Shown here: one piece after another, positions 16,764 through 24,232 of the stretch
Position numbering within the stretch: position 1 is the first letter of the stretch
How the letters are laid out: every line of letters begins with the position of its first letter
Source: Paractinoplanes maris
GTDB taxonomy: Bacteria > Actinomycetota > Actinomycetes > Mycobacteriales > Micromonosporaceae
Direction: 5' to 3'
NCBI RefSeq assembly: GCF_023544465.1
Contig: NZ_JALPVL010000008.1
Coordinates: 310,001 to 374,000 of the forward strand
DNA: 64,000 nucleotides
The notes under the pieces: model-generated
Database searches by the model: none
Told to the model about the DNA's origin: nothing
Seen by the model: the letters and a program-made list of their open reading frames with translations, nothing else
Made by a program: the position numbers and the translations under genes

Positions 16764-17795
16764 TCAGGCCGCCAGCAGGTCGCGGGTCATCGGGATGACC
16801 TTGCTGCCGAACAGCTCGACGGCGCGCAGGCGGGCGCTCGCGGGGGTCGACCCGGCCACATAGATCAGGTCGAACCGGCCGACGCCGAGCGAGGTGATCG
16901 CCTTGGCCATCTTGCGGGCCACGGTCTCGGGCGAGCCGATGTAGAGCGAGCCGTGCTCGACCTCGTGGTCGAACTCCTCCTTGCGCAGCGGGGGCCAGCC
17001 GCGCAGCTTGCCGATGCGGTCACGCATGACCTTGTAACGCGGGTAGAACACCTCTTTGGCCTCCTCGTCGGTGTCCGCGATGAAACCGGGGGAGTGCATC
17101 CCGACCGGGTGCGCCACGGTGCCGAGCTGGTCGGCGGCGCGCCGATACAGATCGACATAGGGCGCGAAGCGGTCGGGGGCTCCACCGATGATCGCCAGCA
17201 TCAGGGGCAGACCGTACCGCGCCGTGCGGACGACCGACTGCGGGGAGCCGCCGACGCCGACCCAGGTGTCGAGGTGGCCCGAGTCGGTCTTGGGGAAGAC
17301 GTCGGCGTCGGTCAGGGCCGCGCGGGTGGTGCCGCTCCAAGTGACCGGCTTCTCCTTGAGCAGCTCGGCGAAGAGCTCGATCTTCTCCTCGAACAGGGTG
17401 TCGTAGTCGCTCAGGTCATAGCCGAACAGCGGGAACGACTCGGTGAAGGAGCCGCGGCCGAGGATGACCTGGGCGCGCCCGCCGGACAGGCCGTCGAGGG
17501 TGGCGAAGCGCTGGAACACCCGGACGGGATCGTCGGAGCTCAGGACGGTCACGCCGGAAGCGAGCCGGATGTTCTTCGTCTTGCCGGCGATGCCGGCCAG
17601 CACGGTCTCGGGGGACGAGATCGCATACTCCGGGCGGTGGTGCTCGCCGAGCGCGATGACGTCCACGCCCAGCTCGTCGGCGAGGACGGCCTCGTCGACG
17701 ACCTGGCGGATGGCCGCACCGTACGACAGCAGGTTGCCGTTGTCGTCCTCCGGCACGTCGCCGAACGTGTCGAGACCGAAAGTGATGTCGGTCAT
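16764..17795 (-). CDS. LLM-class flavin-dependent oxidoreductase
   Basis: A 343-residue bacterial luciferase-like monooxygenase of the TIM-barrel type that uses FMNH2 or F420H2. Conserved segments include GLDTFGDVPED at the start, VIALGEHHRPEYAISSPE, IRLASGVTVLSSDDPVRVFQ and GRAQVILGRGSFTES, all typical of the atu2307-like branch. It is the first gene of a minus-strand operon with an NADP-binding protein. It diverges from a MarR regulator across a 75-bp gap fully occupied by a symmetric operator. Cytosolic; substrate unknown. Confidence 0.88.
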   Translation of the reverse strand: MTDITFGLDTFGDVPEDDNGNLLSYGAAIRQVVDEAVLADELGVDVIALGEHHRPEYAISSPETVLAGIAGKTKNIRLASGVTVLSSDDPVRVFQRFATLDGLSGGRAQVILGRGSFTESFPLFGYDLSDYDTLFEEKIELFAELLKEKPVTWSGTTRAALTDADVFPKTDSGHLDTWVGVGGSPQSVVRTARYGLPLMLAIIGGAPDRFAPYVDLYRRAADQLGTVAHPVGMHSPGFIADTDEEAKEVFYPRYKVMRDRIGKLRGWPPLRKEEFDHEVEHGSLYIGSPETVARKMAKAITSLGVGRFDLIYVAGSTPASARLRAVELFGSKVIPMTRDLLAA

Positions 17796-17813
17796 GATGA
17801 CCCCTCCAAGCTG

Positions 17814-17854
17814 GTTGACGTGTCAATTATGCTCGCTACGATTGACACGTCAAC
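17814..17854. promoter_or_regulatory. Symmetric divergent promoter and MarR-type operator pair
   Basis: Two 13-bp arms, GTTGACGTGTCAA (17814-17826) and TTGACACGTCAAC (17842-17854), are exact reverse complements, and each is itself nearly palindromic (TTGAC-N2-GTCAA). Each contains a -35 box: TTGACG-16-TACGAT (17815-17842) for the plus-strand regulator and TTGACG-16-CATAAT (17853 down to 17826) for the minus-strand oxidoreductase. Repressor bound at both arms would cover both -35 elements. The adjacent MarR protein is the obvious ligand (inference). Confidence 0.78.
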
Positions 17855-17870
17855 TACAGGAGGTGTGTCC

Positions 17871-18323
17871 GTGACCACTCGGTTCCCGACCAGAGACGAG
17901 CTCCGCGTCTGGCGTGACTTCATCGAGACCGGCGAGGCCGTCCGCACGGAGATGGCCGCCCGGTTGCAGCGGCAGGGCCTGTCGACCGGCGACTACACGG
18001 TGCTGCTGGCCCTGAGCGAGGCGACCGGGCAGCGGATGCGGTCGTCCGAGCTGGCCACGGCCGTCGGCTGGGAGCGCAGCCGGCTCTCCCACCACCTCGG
18101 GCGGATGGAGAAGCGCGGCCTGATCCGCCGCGAGGAGTGCCTCACCGACAACCGGGGCGCCGAGGCGGTGCTGGCCCCGGCCGGCGCCGAGATCTTCCAG
18201 GCGGTGACCCGGCCGCACCTGCGCGACATCCGCGAGATCTTCGTCGACGCGCTGACCCCCGACCAGCTGGCCGCGACCGGCGAGATCATGGCCGCGCTGC
18301 GGGAGCACCTGGCCCAGGAGTAA
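17871..18323 (+). CDS. MarR-family transcriptional regulator
   Basis: A 150-residue winged-helix regulator. GTG 17871 is preceded by AGGAGG (17858-17863) with a 7-nt spacer. The recognition region MRSSELATAVGWERSRLSHH and the wing EKRGLIRREE, flanked by dimerisation helices at both ends, are typical of MarR proteins. It is transcribed divergently from the flavin oxidoreductase operon. The palindromic operator lies directly over its own promoter, so autorepression together with control of the redox genes is likely. An SDR gene follows 10 bp downstream and may be co-transcribed. Inducer unknown. Confidence 0.9.
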   Translation: MTTRFPTRDELRVWRDFIETGEAVRTEMAARLQRQGLSTGDYTVLLALSEATGQRMRSSELATAVGWERSRLSHHLGRMEKRGLIRREECLTDNRGAEAVLAPAGAEIFQAVTRPHLRDIREIFVDALTPDQLAATGEIMAALREHLAQE

Positions 18324-18333
18324 AAAGGGGGTC

Positions 18334-19182
18334 ATGGCTCGTATAGCGGTGACCGGAGGCAGCGGCAAACTCGGCCGCGCCGTGGTGCAGGACCTGCTGG
18401 CGCACGACCACCAGGTCGTCAACCTGGACGCCGCCCCCGGCGACGGCTCGTTCATCAAGATCGACCTCACCGACTTCGGTCAGGTGGTGGGGGCGCTGAC
18501 CGCGGTCGACGAGCGCTACGACGGCATCGACGCCGTCGTGCACCTGGCGGCGATCCCCGCCCCCGGACTGCGGCCCAACGCGGCGATCTTCCACAACAAC
18601 GTTCCGGCCACCTACAACGTCTTCGAGGCGGCCCGGGTGGCCGGCATCAAGAAGGTGGTCTGGGCGTCCAGCGAGACGGTGCTCGGGCTGCCCTTCGGGA
18701 GCACCCCACCGCCGTACCTGCCGGCCGACGAGGACTACCCGGCCCGCCCCAACTCGGCGTACTCGCTGGGCAAGCACCTCGAGGAGCAGATGGCCGCCCA
18801 GTTCTGCCGCTGGGACCCGGCACTGTCGATGACCGGTCTGCGCTTCTCCAACGTGATGGATCCGGCCGACTACGCGGCCTTCCCCTCCTACGACGCCGAC
18901 CCCCACCTGCGCAGCTGGAACGCCTGGGGCTACATCGACGCCCGCGACGGCGCCCAGGCCGTCCGCAAGGCCCTGGCCCACACCACACCGGGCGCCGACG
19001 TCTTCGTGATCGCCAACGCCGACACGGTGATGACCCGTTCCAGCGCCGAGCTGGCGGCCGAGGTCTTCCCCGACCTGCCGATCACCAAGGAGCTGGGCGA
19101 GCACGAGACCCTGCTCTCCATCGACAAGGCCCGGCGCGTGCTCGGCTACGAGCCCGAGTTCAGCTGGCGGACCCAAGTCTGA
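18334..19182 (+). CDS. NAD-dependent epimerase/dehydratase (extended SDR)
   Basis: A 282-residue Rossmann enzyme. VTGGSGKLGRAVV is the NAD-binding loop, VVHLAAIPAPG the cofactor-ring strand, and YSLGK the YxxxK catalytic pair, with the Ser in WASSETV. It resembles the nucleoside-sugar epimerase/UDP-glucose 4-epimerase-like group, but no product can be named. The ATG follows an AAAAAGGGGG ribosome-binding stretch and is only 10 bp from the marR stop, suggesting a marR-SDR transcript. Its 3' end overlaps a truncated FAD-enzyme stub on the other strand, a probable deletion junction. Confidence 0.85.
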   Translation: MARIAVTGGSGKLGRAVVQDLLAHDHQVVNLDAAPGDGSFIKIDLTDFGQVVGALTAVDERYDGIDAVVHLAAIPAPGLRPNAAIFHNNVPATYNVFEAARVAGIKKVVWASSETVLGLPFGSTPPPYLPADEDYPARPNSAYSLGKHLEEQMAAQFCRWDPALSMTGLRFSNVMDPADYAAFPSYDADPHLRSWNAWGYIDARDGAQAVRKALAHTTPGADVFVIANADTVMTRSSAELAAEVFPDLPITKELGEHETLLSIDKARRVLGYEPEFSWRTQV

Positions 19183-19249
19183 AGCGTGGCAGCGGCGGGC
19201 CACCGGCGGAGCCCATGGCTCCAGCGCCGACCACGACGACGTCGAGCAT
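19160..19249 (-). pseudogene. Stub of an FAD-dependent oxidoreductase
   Basis: The first 15 residues (MLDVVVVGAGAMGSA) are the beta-alpha-beta FAD-binding start of a DAO/sarcosine-oxidase-like enzyme. The frame then loses similarity and stops after 29 residues, inside the 3' end of the SDR gene. The ATG overlaps the preceding stop in a TAATG junction, a relic of operon coupling. The remainder of the enzyme is absent, so this looks like the left edge of a deletion. Confidence 0.55.
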
Positions 19250-19655
19250 TAGGGCGGCTCCAGATGGTTGTGCTGCGGGGTCACCTTGATCACGGTCTCC
19301 CGGATCGACAGGCCCAGTGCGCGCCAGGCGGTGATGGGTCGAGTGGCGGCCGTCACGAACGAAGCGGCCCGCTCGTAGCGGCGTTCGCGGACGGGGTGTC
19401 GACCGCGCCGACGACCCAGCCGGCCCGGCCGAGGGAGGCATGATCGAGCGACGCCAACTGTGTGGCCAGGTGGAACGGCTCGGTGACGGTGACGTGCAGT
19501 TGCGGGGCGAGACCGATCCGCCGGGTGCGCCGCGAGAGGTACGCGGCTCGCACGCCGGCCTTGACCGGACCGGAGTTCCCGATCGTCACGAAGGCGAACC
19601 CGGCCGCCTCGACCTCGTCGATCGGGGCGTCACCCAGCTCCAGCGCGAGGTGCAT
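19249..19655 (-). pseudogene. Broken LLM-class flavin monooxygenase
   Basis: ATG 19655 overlaps the DUF1684 stop (TGATG), and the first 85 residues are clearly the N-terminus of a luciferase-like monooxygenase: LALELGDAP, RRIGLAPQLHVTVTEPFHLA and QLASLDHASLGRAGWVVGA. The frame then ends at 19353. A different frame carries RRYERAASFVTAATRPITAW onward to a TAA at 19249-19251. A full enzyme needs about 350 residues, so a large internal deletion plus a frame change has destroyed it. The identity of the trailing fragment is uncertain. Confidence 0.6.
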
Positions 19656-20443
19656 CACGGCTGCCGCTCGTACGGGATCTTCTCGCCCGCCTCGACCGCG
19701 ACCGGCAGCCGGTTCTCGGTGGGGGGCAGGGGGCAGGTCGCGAAGTCGGTGTAGGCGCAGACGAGGTTGGTGGCCTTGTTGAAGTCGAGGGTGACCGTGC
19801 CGTCGGCGGCCGGTGCGTCGATGGCCAGGCTGCGGTTGGCCGCATACGTCGTGATGCCCGACGTCTCGTCGGTGAACAGGGCGAAGAGCGAGCCCGGCGT
19901 TCGTCCATTGAAGACAGTCAAGGCCAGCGGGATGCCCAGCGCCTCGAACTCGACGCGGCCCGGCGACTCGTACACGTGCTCCAGGCCCTCGACGGCCGCG
20001 CCCACGGTGACGGCGCGCGGCTCCTTGAACGGCACGTAGCGGCCGGTCAACTTCCATTTCCCGGTCGGCTCGTAGGCCGGGACGCCGTGGAACCGCTGCC
20101 GCAACTCGTTTCCGGGGTGGCGTGGCCGGACGATGTCGAACCCGCCGCGCTTGGCCACCTCGATGACGGCGTCGCCGGAGCCGGGAAAGACGCCGCCGCG
20201 CTCGGGCAGCACGCCGAACCGGTGGCGCCCGGTGGCCTCCTTGCCGTCGACCGTCAGCGACTCACCCTCGGCCAGGTCGACGACGACGCCGTCGGGGCCG
20301 GTGCTCCACTCGCCGGGCGCGTCGGAGAAGCGCCGCGGGGTCGCGTCCAGGAAGTTGAGGCTGGTGATGGCCAGGAATCCGTGCGGGTCGGCGAGGGCGC
20401 GCTCGTGCTCGGCGTGCCACTCGAGCCAGGTCTGGGTGCTCAT
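19655..20443 (-). CDS. DUF1684-domain protein
   Basis: About 262 residues, recognised by the DUF1684 segments HPGNELRQRF, WKLTGRYVPF and the C-terminal FATCPLPPTENRLPVAVEAGE. Structures of the family show a beta-barrel; function is unknown. ATG 20443 was preferred over ATG 20455 because a -10 box (TATGGT, 20456-20451) lies exactly 7 nt upstream, predicting a leaderless mRNA. A -35 (TTGCCT) in the 14-bp palindrome stands 16 nt further. It heads an operon whose next two members, a flavin monooxygenase and an FAD enzyme, are now wrecked, which hints at an oxidative pathway in decay. Confidence 0.8.
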   Translation of the reverse strand: MSTQTWLEWHAEHERALADPHGFLAITSLNFLDATPRRFSDAPGEWSTGPDGVVVDLAEGESLTVDGKEATGRHRFGVLPERGGVFPGSGDAVIEVAKRGGFDIVRPRHPGNELRQRFHGVPAYEPTGKWKLTGRYVPFKEPRAVTVGAAVEGLEHVYESPGRVEFEALGIPLALTVFNGRTPGSLFALFTDETSGITTYAANRSLAIDAPAADGTVTLDFNKATNLVCAYTDFATCPLPPTENRLPVAVEAGEKIPYERQP

Positions 20444-20464
20444 GCGATCGACCATATCCCTACT

Positions 20465-20478
20465 TTGCCTATAGGCAA
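20465..20478. promoter_or_regulatory. 14-bp palindromic operator
   Basis: TTGCCTATAGGCAA is perfectly palindromic and sits between the divergent DUF1684 and class-V aminotransferase genes. Its arms provide a TTGCCT -35 element in each direction (with TATGGT to the left and TAGGCT at 20488 to the right). A bound regulator would therefore block both promoters. The regulator is not encoded next to it and is unknown. Confidence 0.6.
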
Positions 20479-20504
20479 TAGGGGGTGCTAGGCTTCGCCC
20501 TGAA

Positions 20505-20619
20505 GGTCATGAGTGCCAGCGACAAGCCCCGGCTCGCTGGCCGGCAACCCTTGCGATCGCGATGGGGTGCCCCGGGTGACGACCTGGCCCGCGCCGACCG
20601 GCGTGGGCAAGCGCGAGTC
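20505..20619 (+). ncRNA. SAM-IV riboswitch
   Basis: The sequence follows the actinobacterial SAM-IV aptamer almost base for base. It starts GGTCATGAGTGCCAGCG, continues with the AAGCCCCGGC core and CTGGCCGGCAACCC, then GGGGTGCCCCGGGTGACGACC closes the main stem. A terminal hairpin and GGGCAAGCGCG complete the pseudoknot region. It lies 16 bp before the start codon of a PLP enzyme, so S-adenosylmethionine would be expected to repress that gene, probably by blocking translation since the ribosome site is so near. Family known from mycobacteria and streptomycetes; recognised by pattern, not by a covariance search. Confidence 0.92.
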
Positions 20620-20635
20620 TGCCGGAGGTTTCTCC

Positions 20636-21811
20636 ATGTCCGATCATCTCGACATCGTCGGCGCCGACCTCACCACCACGCTGCCCGGTGGGGCCACCGT
20701 CCGCTTCGCCCATCTCGACTACGCGGCCTCGGCCCCGGCCGTGCGGGCCGCCGTCGAGGCCGTCCGCGATCTGCTGCCCTACTACGGCAGCGTGCACCGC
20801 GGGGCCGGGCTGCGGTCGCAACGCTCGACCTTCGCCTACGAGCGGGCCCGCGACATCGTGGCCGAGTTCGTGGGCGCCCGCCCCGGCGACGAGGTCGTCT
20901 TCACCCGCAACACCACCGACGCGCTGAACCTGCTGGCCCGCGCGCTGCCCGAGGGCACCACGACGATCGTCTTCGACGGTGAGCACCACGCCAACCTGCT
21001 GCCCTGGCCGTCGCCCGTGCGCCTGCCGGCGCCGGCCGATGCCGACGAGGCGGTCGCAGCGGTGCGGGACGCGCTTTCTTCCGTACGCGGCCCGGCGCTG
21101 CTCGCGGTCACCGGGGCCAGCAACGTCACGGGGGAGATCTGGCCGGTCCGCCGCCTGGCCGACGTCGCCCACGCGTACGGGGCCCGGGTGCTCGTCGACG
21201 CCGCGCAGCTCGCCCCGCACGTGCCGGTCAACCTCGACGACCTGGGCGCCGACTATCTGGCCTTCTCGGGTCACAAGCTGTACGCCCCGTTCGGTGCCGG
21301 TGTGCTGGCCGGCCGCGGTGACTGGCTGGACGCGGCCCCGCCCTACCTGCGGGGCGGCGGCGCCAGTGTCTCGGTCGGCGACGACGCCGGTGACGTGGTC
21401 TGGGCCACCGGCCCGGCCCGCCACGAGGGCGGCACCCCCAACCTGATCGGTGCCATCGCGGTGGCCGCCGTCTGTGAGGCGTTGCTGCGGACCGACCGCG
21501 CGGCCTTGCTGGAACACGAGCAGAGCCTGCTGTCCGGCCTCGACGGCGGCGTCTCGCTCTTCGGCGGCCGGCAGCCCCGCGTCGGCATCGTCTCGTTCGC
21601 CGTGGCCGGCCCGGCCGCCGTGGCCGACCGGCTGGCCCGCGAGCACGGCATCGGGGTGCGCGCCGGCCTGTTCTGCGCCCATCCCCTGGTCCGCAGGCTG
21701 GGCGGCGCCGGCTCCTGCGACACCGGCGGCCTGCTCCGCGCCAGCTGGGGCCTCGGCACCACCCACGAGGACATCGACCGTCTGGCCACCGCGCTGTCCG
21801 ATCTCGCTTAG
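20636..21811 (+). CDS. Class-V aminotransferase-fold PLP enzyme (cysteine desulfurase-like)
   Basis: A 391-residue PLP enzyme. LDYAASAPA at the N-terminus, RNTTDALNLLARAL, FDGEHHANLLPW, VDAAQLAPHVPV and the PLP lysine in FSGHKLYAPFG place it in the NifS/SufS/CsdA-like fold. The ATG has GGAGG 7 nt upstream. A SAM-IV riboswitch immediately precedes it, so its product should belong to sulfur or methionine metabolism; sulfur release from cysteine or a related beta/gamma-elimination is plausible. No Fe-S assembly genes are adjacent, arguing against a housekeeping SufS. An active-site Cys loop is not obvious. Confidence 0.87.
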   Translation: MSDHLDIVGADLTTTLPGGATVRFAHLDYAASAPAVRAAVEAVRDLLPYYGSVHRGAGLRSQRSTFAYERARDIVAEFVGARPGDEVVFTRNTTDALNLLARALPEGTTTIVFDGEHHANLLPWPSPVRLPAPADADEAVAAVRDALSSVRGPALLAVTGASNVTGEIWPVRRLADVAHAYGARVLVDAAQLAPHVPVNLDDLGADYLAFSGHKLYAPFGAGVLAGRGDWLDAAPPYLRGGGASVSVGDDAGDVVWATGPARHEGGTPNLIGAIAVAAVCEALLRTDRAALLEHEQSLLSGLDGGVSLFGGRQPRVGIVSFAVAGPAAVADRLAREHGIGVRAGLFCAHPLVRRLGGAGSCDTGGLLRASWGLGTTHEDIDRLATALSDLA

Positions 21812-21819
21812 ATGGGGAC

Positions 21820-22734
21820 ATGCCCGTTCCCCGCGCCGTCGCCGTCGTCCTCTCCGATCACCGCGTTCTGGTCATCAAGCGCTACCTGCGTCGACCGCAC
21901 CCGTGTGTCATGTGCCCGCCCGGCGCCACGTCGTGCGCCGGCCATCATTACGCGGTCCTGCCCGGTGGCGGTGTCGAACCGGGGGAGACCGTGGAGGCGG
22001 CCGCGGTGCGCGAGCTCGTCGAGGAGACCACCCTGCGCGCGGTGATCGGCCGTCGATTGTGGACCGGCCGGCACAACGGCCGTCCGGCCACGTATTTCCT
22101 GATGACCGACGTGGTGGGCACCCCGGTCCTGTCGGGTCCGGAGGCCGAGGAGAACGGCCCGGACAACAGTTTCGAGCTCCGCTGGGCCACCGCCGGGGAG
22201 TTCGAGGCGCTGAACCTGCACCCGGCCGAGATCCGTCCGCCCCTGGCCGATCTGCTGCCCGGGGTGACGCTGCGGCCGGCCACTGCCGATGACGCGTACG
22301 TCCTGGCCGACATCGTCATGGCGGCCACCAAGGCCCAGGGGCGGTGGACCGCTCGCAGCCCCGGGGACGAAGCGGACTGGCGCGAGGGTTTCGCCGAGTG
22401 GAGCCGGGACACCGTCCGGGAGGCGAGCCCCGGCAACGCCCTGTCCGTGATCATGCTGGGCGACGAGGTGATCGGGCGGTTGCGCGTGGTGCGGCGGGAC
22501 GGGGTCGTTCAGCTGGCCGGTCTGCAGCTCGTTCCGTCGGCGCAGGGCCGGGGCATCGGCTCGTCGATCGTCCGCGATCTGCAGACCGCCGCCGCGGGGG
22601 AGGGACTCACGCTGCTGATCGGGGTGGAGAAGGACAACCCGCGGGCCCGGCGCCTCTACGAGCGTCTGGGCTGTGTGCTCGAGTCCGAGACCGGCGACGA
22701 GCATCTCCTGCGCCGGCCTAATCTGGGTCGATGA
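21820..22734 (+). CDS. NUDIX hydrolase-GNAT acetyltransferase fusion
   Basis: A 304-residue two-domain protein. Residues 1-145 form a NUDIX domain: the box GGGVEPGETVEAAAVREL runs into VEETTL, keeping the catalytic R-E-x-x-E-E (the usual Gly is Thr). Just before it is an unusual Cys/His-rich insert, CVMCPPGATSCAGHHY, that could bind metal. Residues about 148-304 form a GNAT domain with QGRGIGSSIVRDL as the acetyl-CoA loop and ARRLYERLGC near the end. It overlaps the next gene by 4 bp (ATGA) and lies 8 bp after the PLP enzyme. The pairing suggests clean-up of a nucleotide derivative; substrates unknown. Confidence 0.85.
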   Translation: MPVPRAVAVVLSDHRVLVIKRYLRRPHPCVMCPPGATSCAGHHYAVLPGGGVEPGETVEAAAVRELVEETTLRAVIGRRLWTGRHNGRPATYFLMTDVVGTPVLSGPEAEENGPDNSFELRWATAGEFEALNLHPAEIRPPLADLLPGVTLRPATADDAYVLADIVMAATKAQGRWTARSPGDEADWREGFAEWSRDTVREASPGNALSVIMLGDEVIGRLRVVRRDGVVQLAGLQLVPSAQGRGIGSSIVRDLQTAAAGEGLTLLIGVEKDNPRARRLYERLGCVLESETGDEHLLRRPNLGR

Positions 22735-23690
22735 AGACGGTGGTCATCGGCGGCAGTGGGCACATCGGCACGTTCCTCGTTCCGCGGCTGGTGCGGGGCG
22801 GGCACGAGGTGATCAACGTCAGCCGGGGGCAGCGGGCCGCCTACGTCGACGATCCCGCGTGGCAGCACGTGCGCCACGAGAGTGCCGATCGCGACGCCGA
22901 CGACTTCCCGGAGCGGATCGCCGGGCTGGGGGCGGACGTCGTCGTCGACCTCATCTGCTTCACGCTCGACTCGGCCACCGCGCTGGTCGAGCGGCTGCGC
23001 GGCGAGACCGGGCATCTTTTGCACTGCGGGTCGATCTGGCGGGCCGGGCCGAGCCTCAAGCTGCCGGTCACCGAGGACAACGGCGCACCCCCGATCGGTG
23101 AGTACGGCATCGCCAAGGACGCCATCGCGCGGATGCTGAAGCAGGAGACCCGATCCGGCGGCCTGGTCACCACCTCGTTGCACCCGGGCCACATCGTCGG
23201 GCCGGGCTGGCACCCGATCGGCCCGCTCGGCAACACCGATCCGGGAGTGTGGCGCACCCTCTCGGCCGGCGAGCCGCTCGACATCCCCGGCATCGGCACG
23301 GAGCTCATGCATCACGTCCACGCCGACGACGTGGCCCAGGCCTTCGAGGCCGCCATCACCCGGCGCGAGGCGGCGGCGGGCGAGGACTTCAGCGTCGTCG
23401 CCCCCTCCGCCCTCACCGTGCGCGGTTACGCCCGGATCGCCGCGTCGTGGTTCGGCCAGACCGCCGAGCTGCGCCCGGTGAGCTGGCCCGATTTCCGTCG
23501 CACGGCCGGCGACGAGGCTGCCGGGGCCAGCTGGGAACACCTCGTCCGCAACCACTACTTCAGCATCGAGAAGGCCCGCACCCTGCTCGGCTACGCCCCC
23601 CGGTACGAGCCGGAGGCGGCCGTGCTCGAGTCGGTGCGCCACCTCATCGAGCACGACCAGCTCGAGGTGGTCAACCCGCTGACTGTTTAG
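22731..23690 (+). CDS. NAD-dependent epimerase/dehydratase (atypical SDR)
   Basis: A 319-residue SDR with the NAD loop VIGGSGHIGTFLV, a central VVVDLICFT strand and YGIAK as the YxxxK pair. HHVHADDVAQAFEAAI is the conserved C-terminal helix region seen in isoflavone-reductase/nucleoside-sugar epimerase-like members. It overlaps the NUDIX-GNAT gene by 4 bp. An independent leaderless promoter is also possible, because TAATCT lies 6 nt before the ATG. Its last 20 bp overlap the convergent GNAT gene. Substrate not predictable. Confidence 0.85.
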   Translation: MKTVVIGGSGHIGTFLVPRLVRGGHEVINVSRGQRAAYVDDPAWQHVRHESADRDADDFPERIAGLGADVVVDLICFTLDSATALVERLRGETGHLLHCGSIWRAGPSLKLPVTEDNGAPPIGEYGIAKDAIARMLKQETRSGGLVTTSLHPGHIVGPGWHPIGPLGNTDPGVWRTLSAGEPLDIPGIGTELMHHVHADDVAQAFEAAITRREAAAGEDFSVVAPSALTVRGYARIAASWFGQTAELRPVSWPDFRRTAGDEAAGASWEHLVRNHYFSIEKARTLLGYAPRYEPEAAVLESVRHLIEHDQLEVVNPLTV

Positions 23691-24201
23691 TCCGCGCGTG
23701 GACGGCCACCGGCTGCCCGGCCCCGGGCACCACGGTGTCGAACTCGTGGACCAGCCCCAGTTTCGCCATGACCCGGGCTGACCGCTGGTTGTCCACATGC
23801 CGGATGCTGATGACCCGGTCCAGGCCGGCCTCGTCGAAGCCGAACCGCAGCGCCGCCGCGGCCGCCTCGGTGGCGTAGCCGTGTCCCCAGGCGGCCCGGC
23901 TCAGCCGCCACCCGATCTCCACCGCCGGCATCACCTCGGGCAGGAACGCCGGCACCGCGAGCCCGGCCCAGCCGATCAGCTCACCGGTCTCGCGCACCTC
24001 CACCGCGTACAGCCCGAAGCCGTGCTCGTCCCACTCCCGCCGCATCCTTCGCAGGCCCTCGGCGCTCTCCTCCCGATCACGCACCCTCCCGTCGAGGATG
24101 TAGCGCATCACCTCCGGGTCGGCGTTGATCGCCGCCAGCACATCCAGGTCGGCATCCTGCCACCCGCGCAACAACAGCCGGTCCGTCCGCAAGCTCTCCA
24201 T
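23671..24201 (-). CDS. GNAT acetyltransferase, RimJ/RimL type
   Basis: A 176-residue acetyltransferase. LRTDRLLLRGWQDADLDVL at the start is the RimJ/RimL signature, IGWRLSRAAWGHGYATEAAA is the acetyl-CoA binding loop and IRHVDNQRSARVMAKLGL the conserved end. ATG 24201 is chosen because it opens the domain exactly and a CAGAAT -10-like box lies 6 nt upstream. It diverges from the gamma-glutamyltransferase gene with 31 bp between them. Likely N-acetylates a small molecule or a protein N-terminus; the target is unknown. Confidence 0.88.
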   Translation of the reverse strand: MESLRTDRLLLRGWQDADLDVLAAINADPEVMRYILDGRVRDREESAEGLRRMRREWDEHGFGLYAVEVRETGELIGWAGLAVPAFLPEVMPAVEIGWRLSRAAWGHGYATEAAAAALRFGFDEAGLDRVISIRHVDNQRSARVMAKLGLVHEFDTVVPGAGQPVAVHARTKQSAG

Positions 24202-24232
24202 CGCGCCATTCTGACCCCGTAGGGTCGCCGGT

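Noticed and set aside
15255-17870. Long upstream extension of the MarR frame
   Set aside because: It runs antisense through kup and the redox genes; the AGGAGG-preceded GTG at 17871 is the true start.
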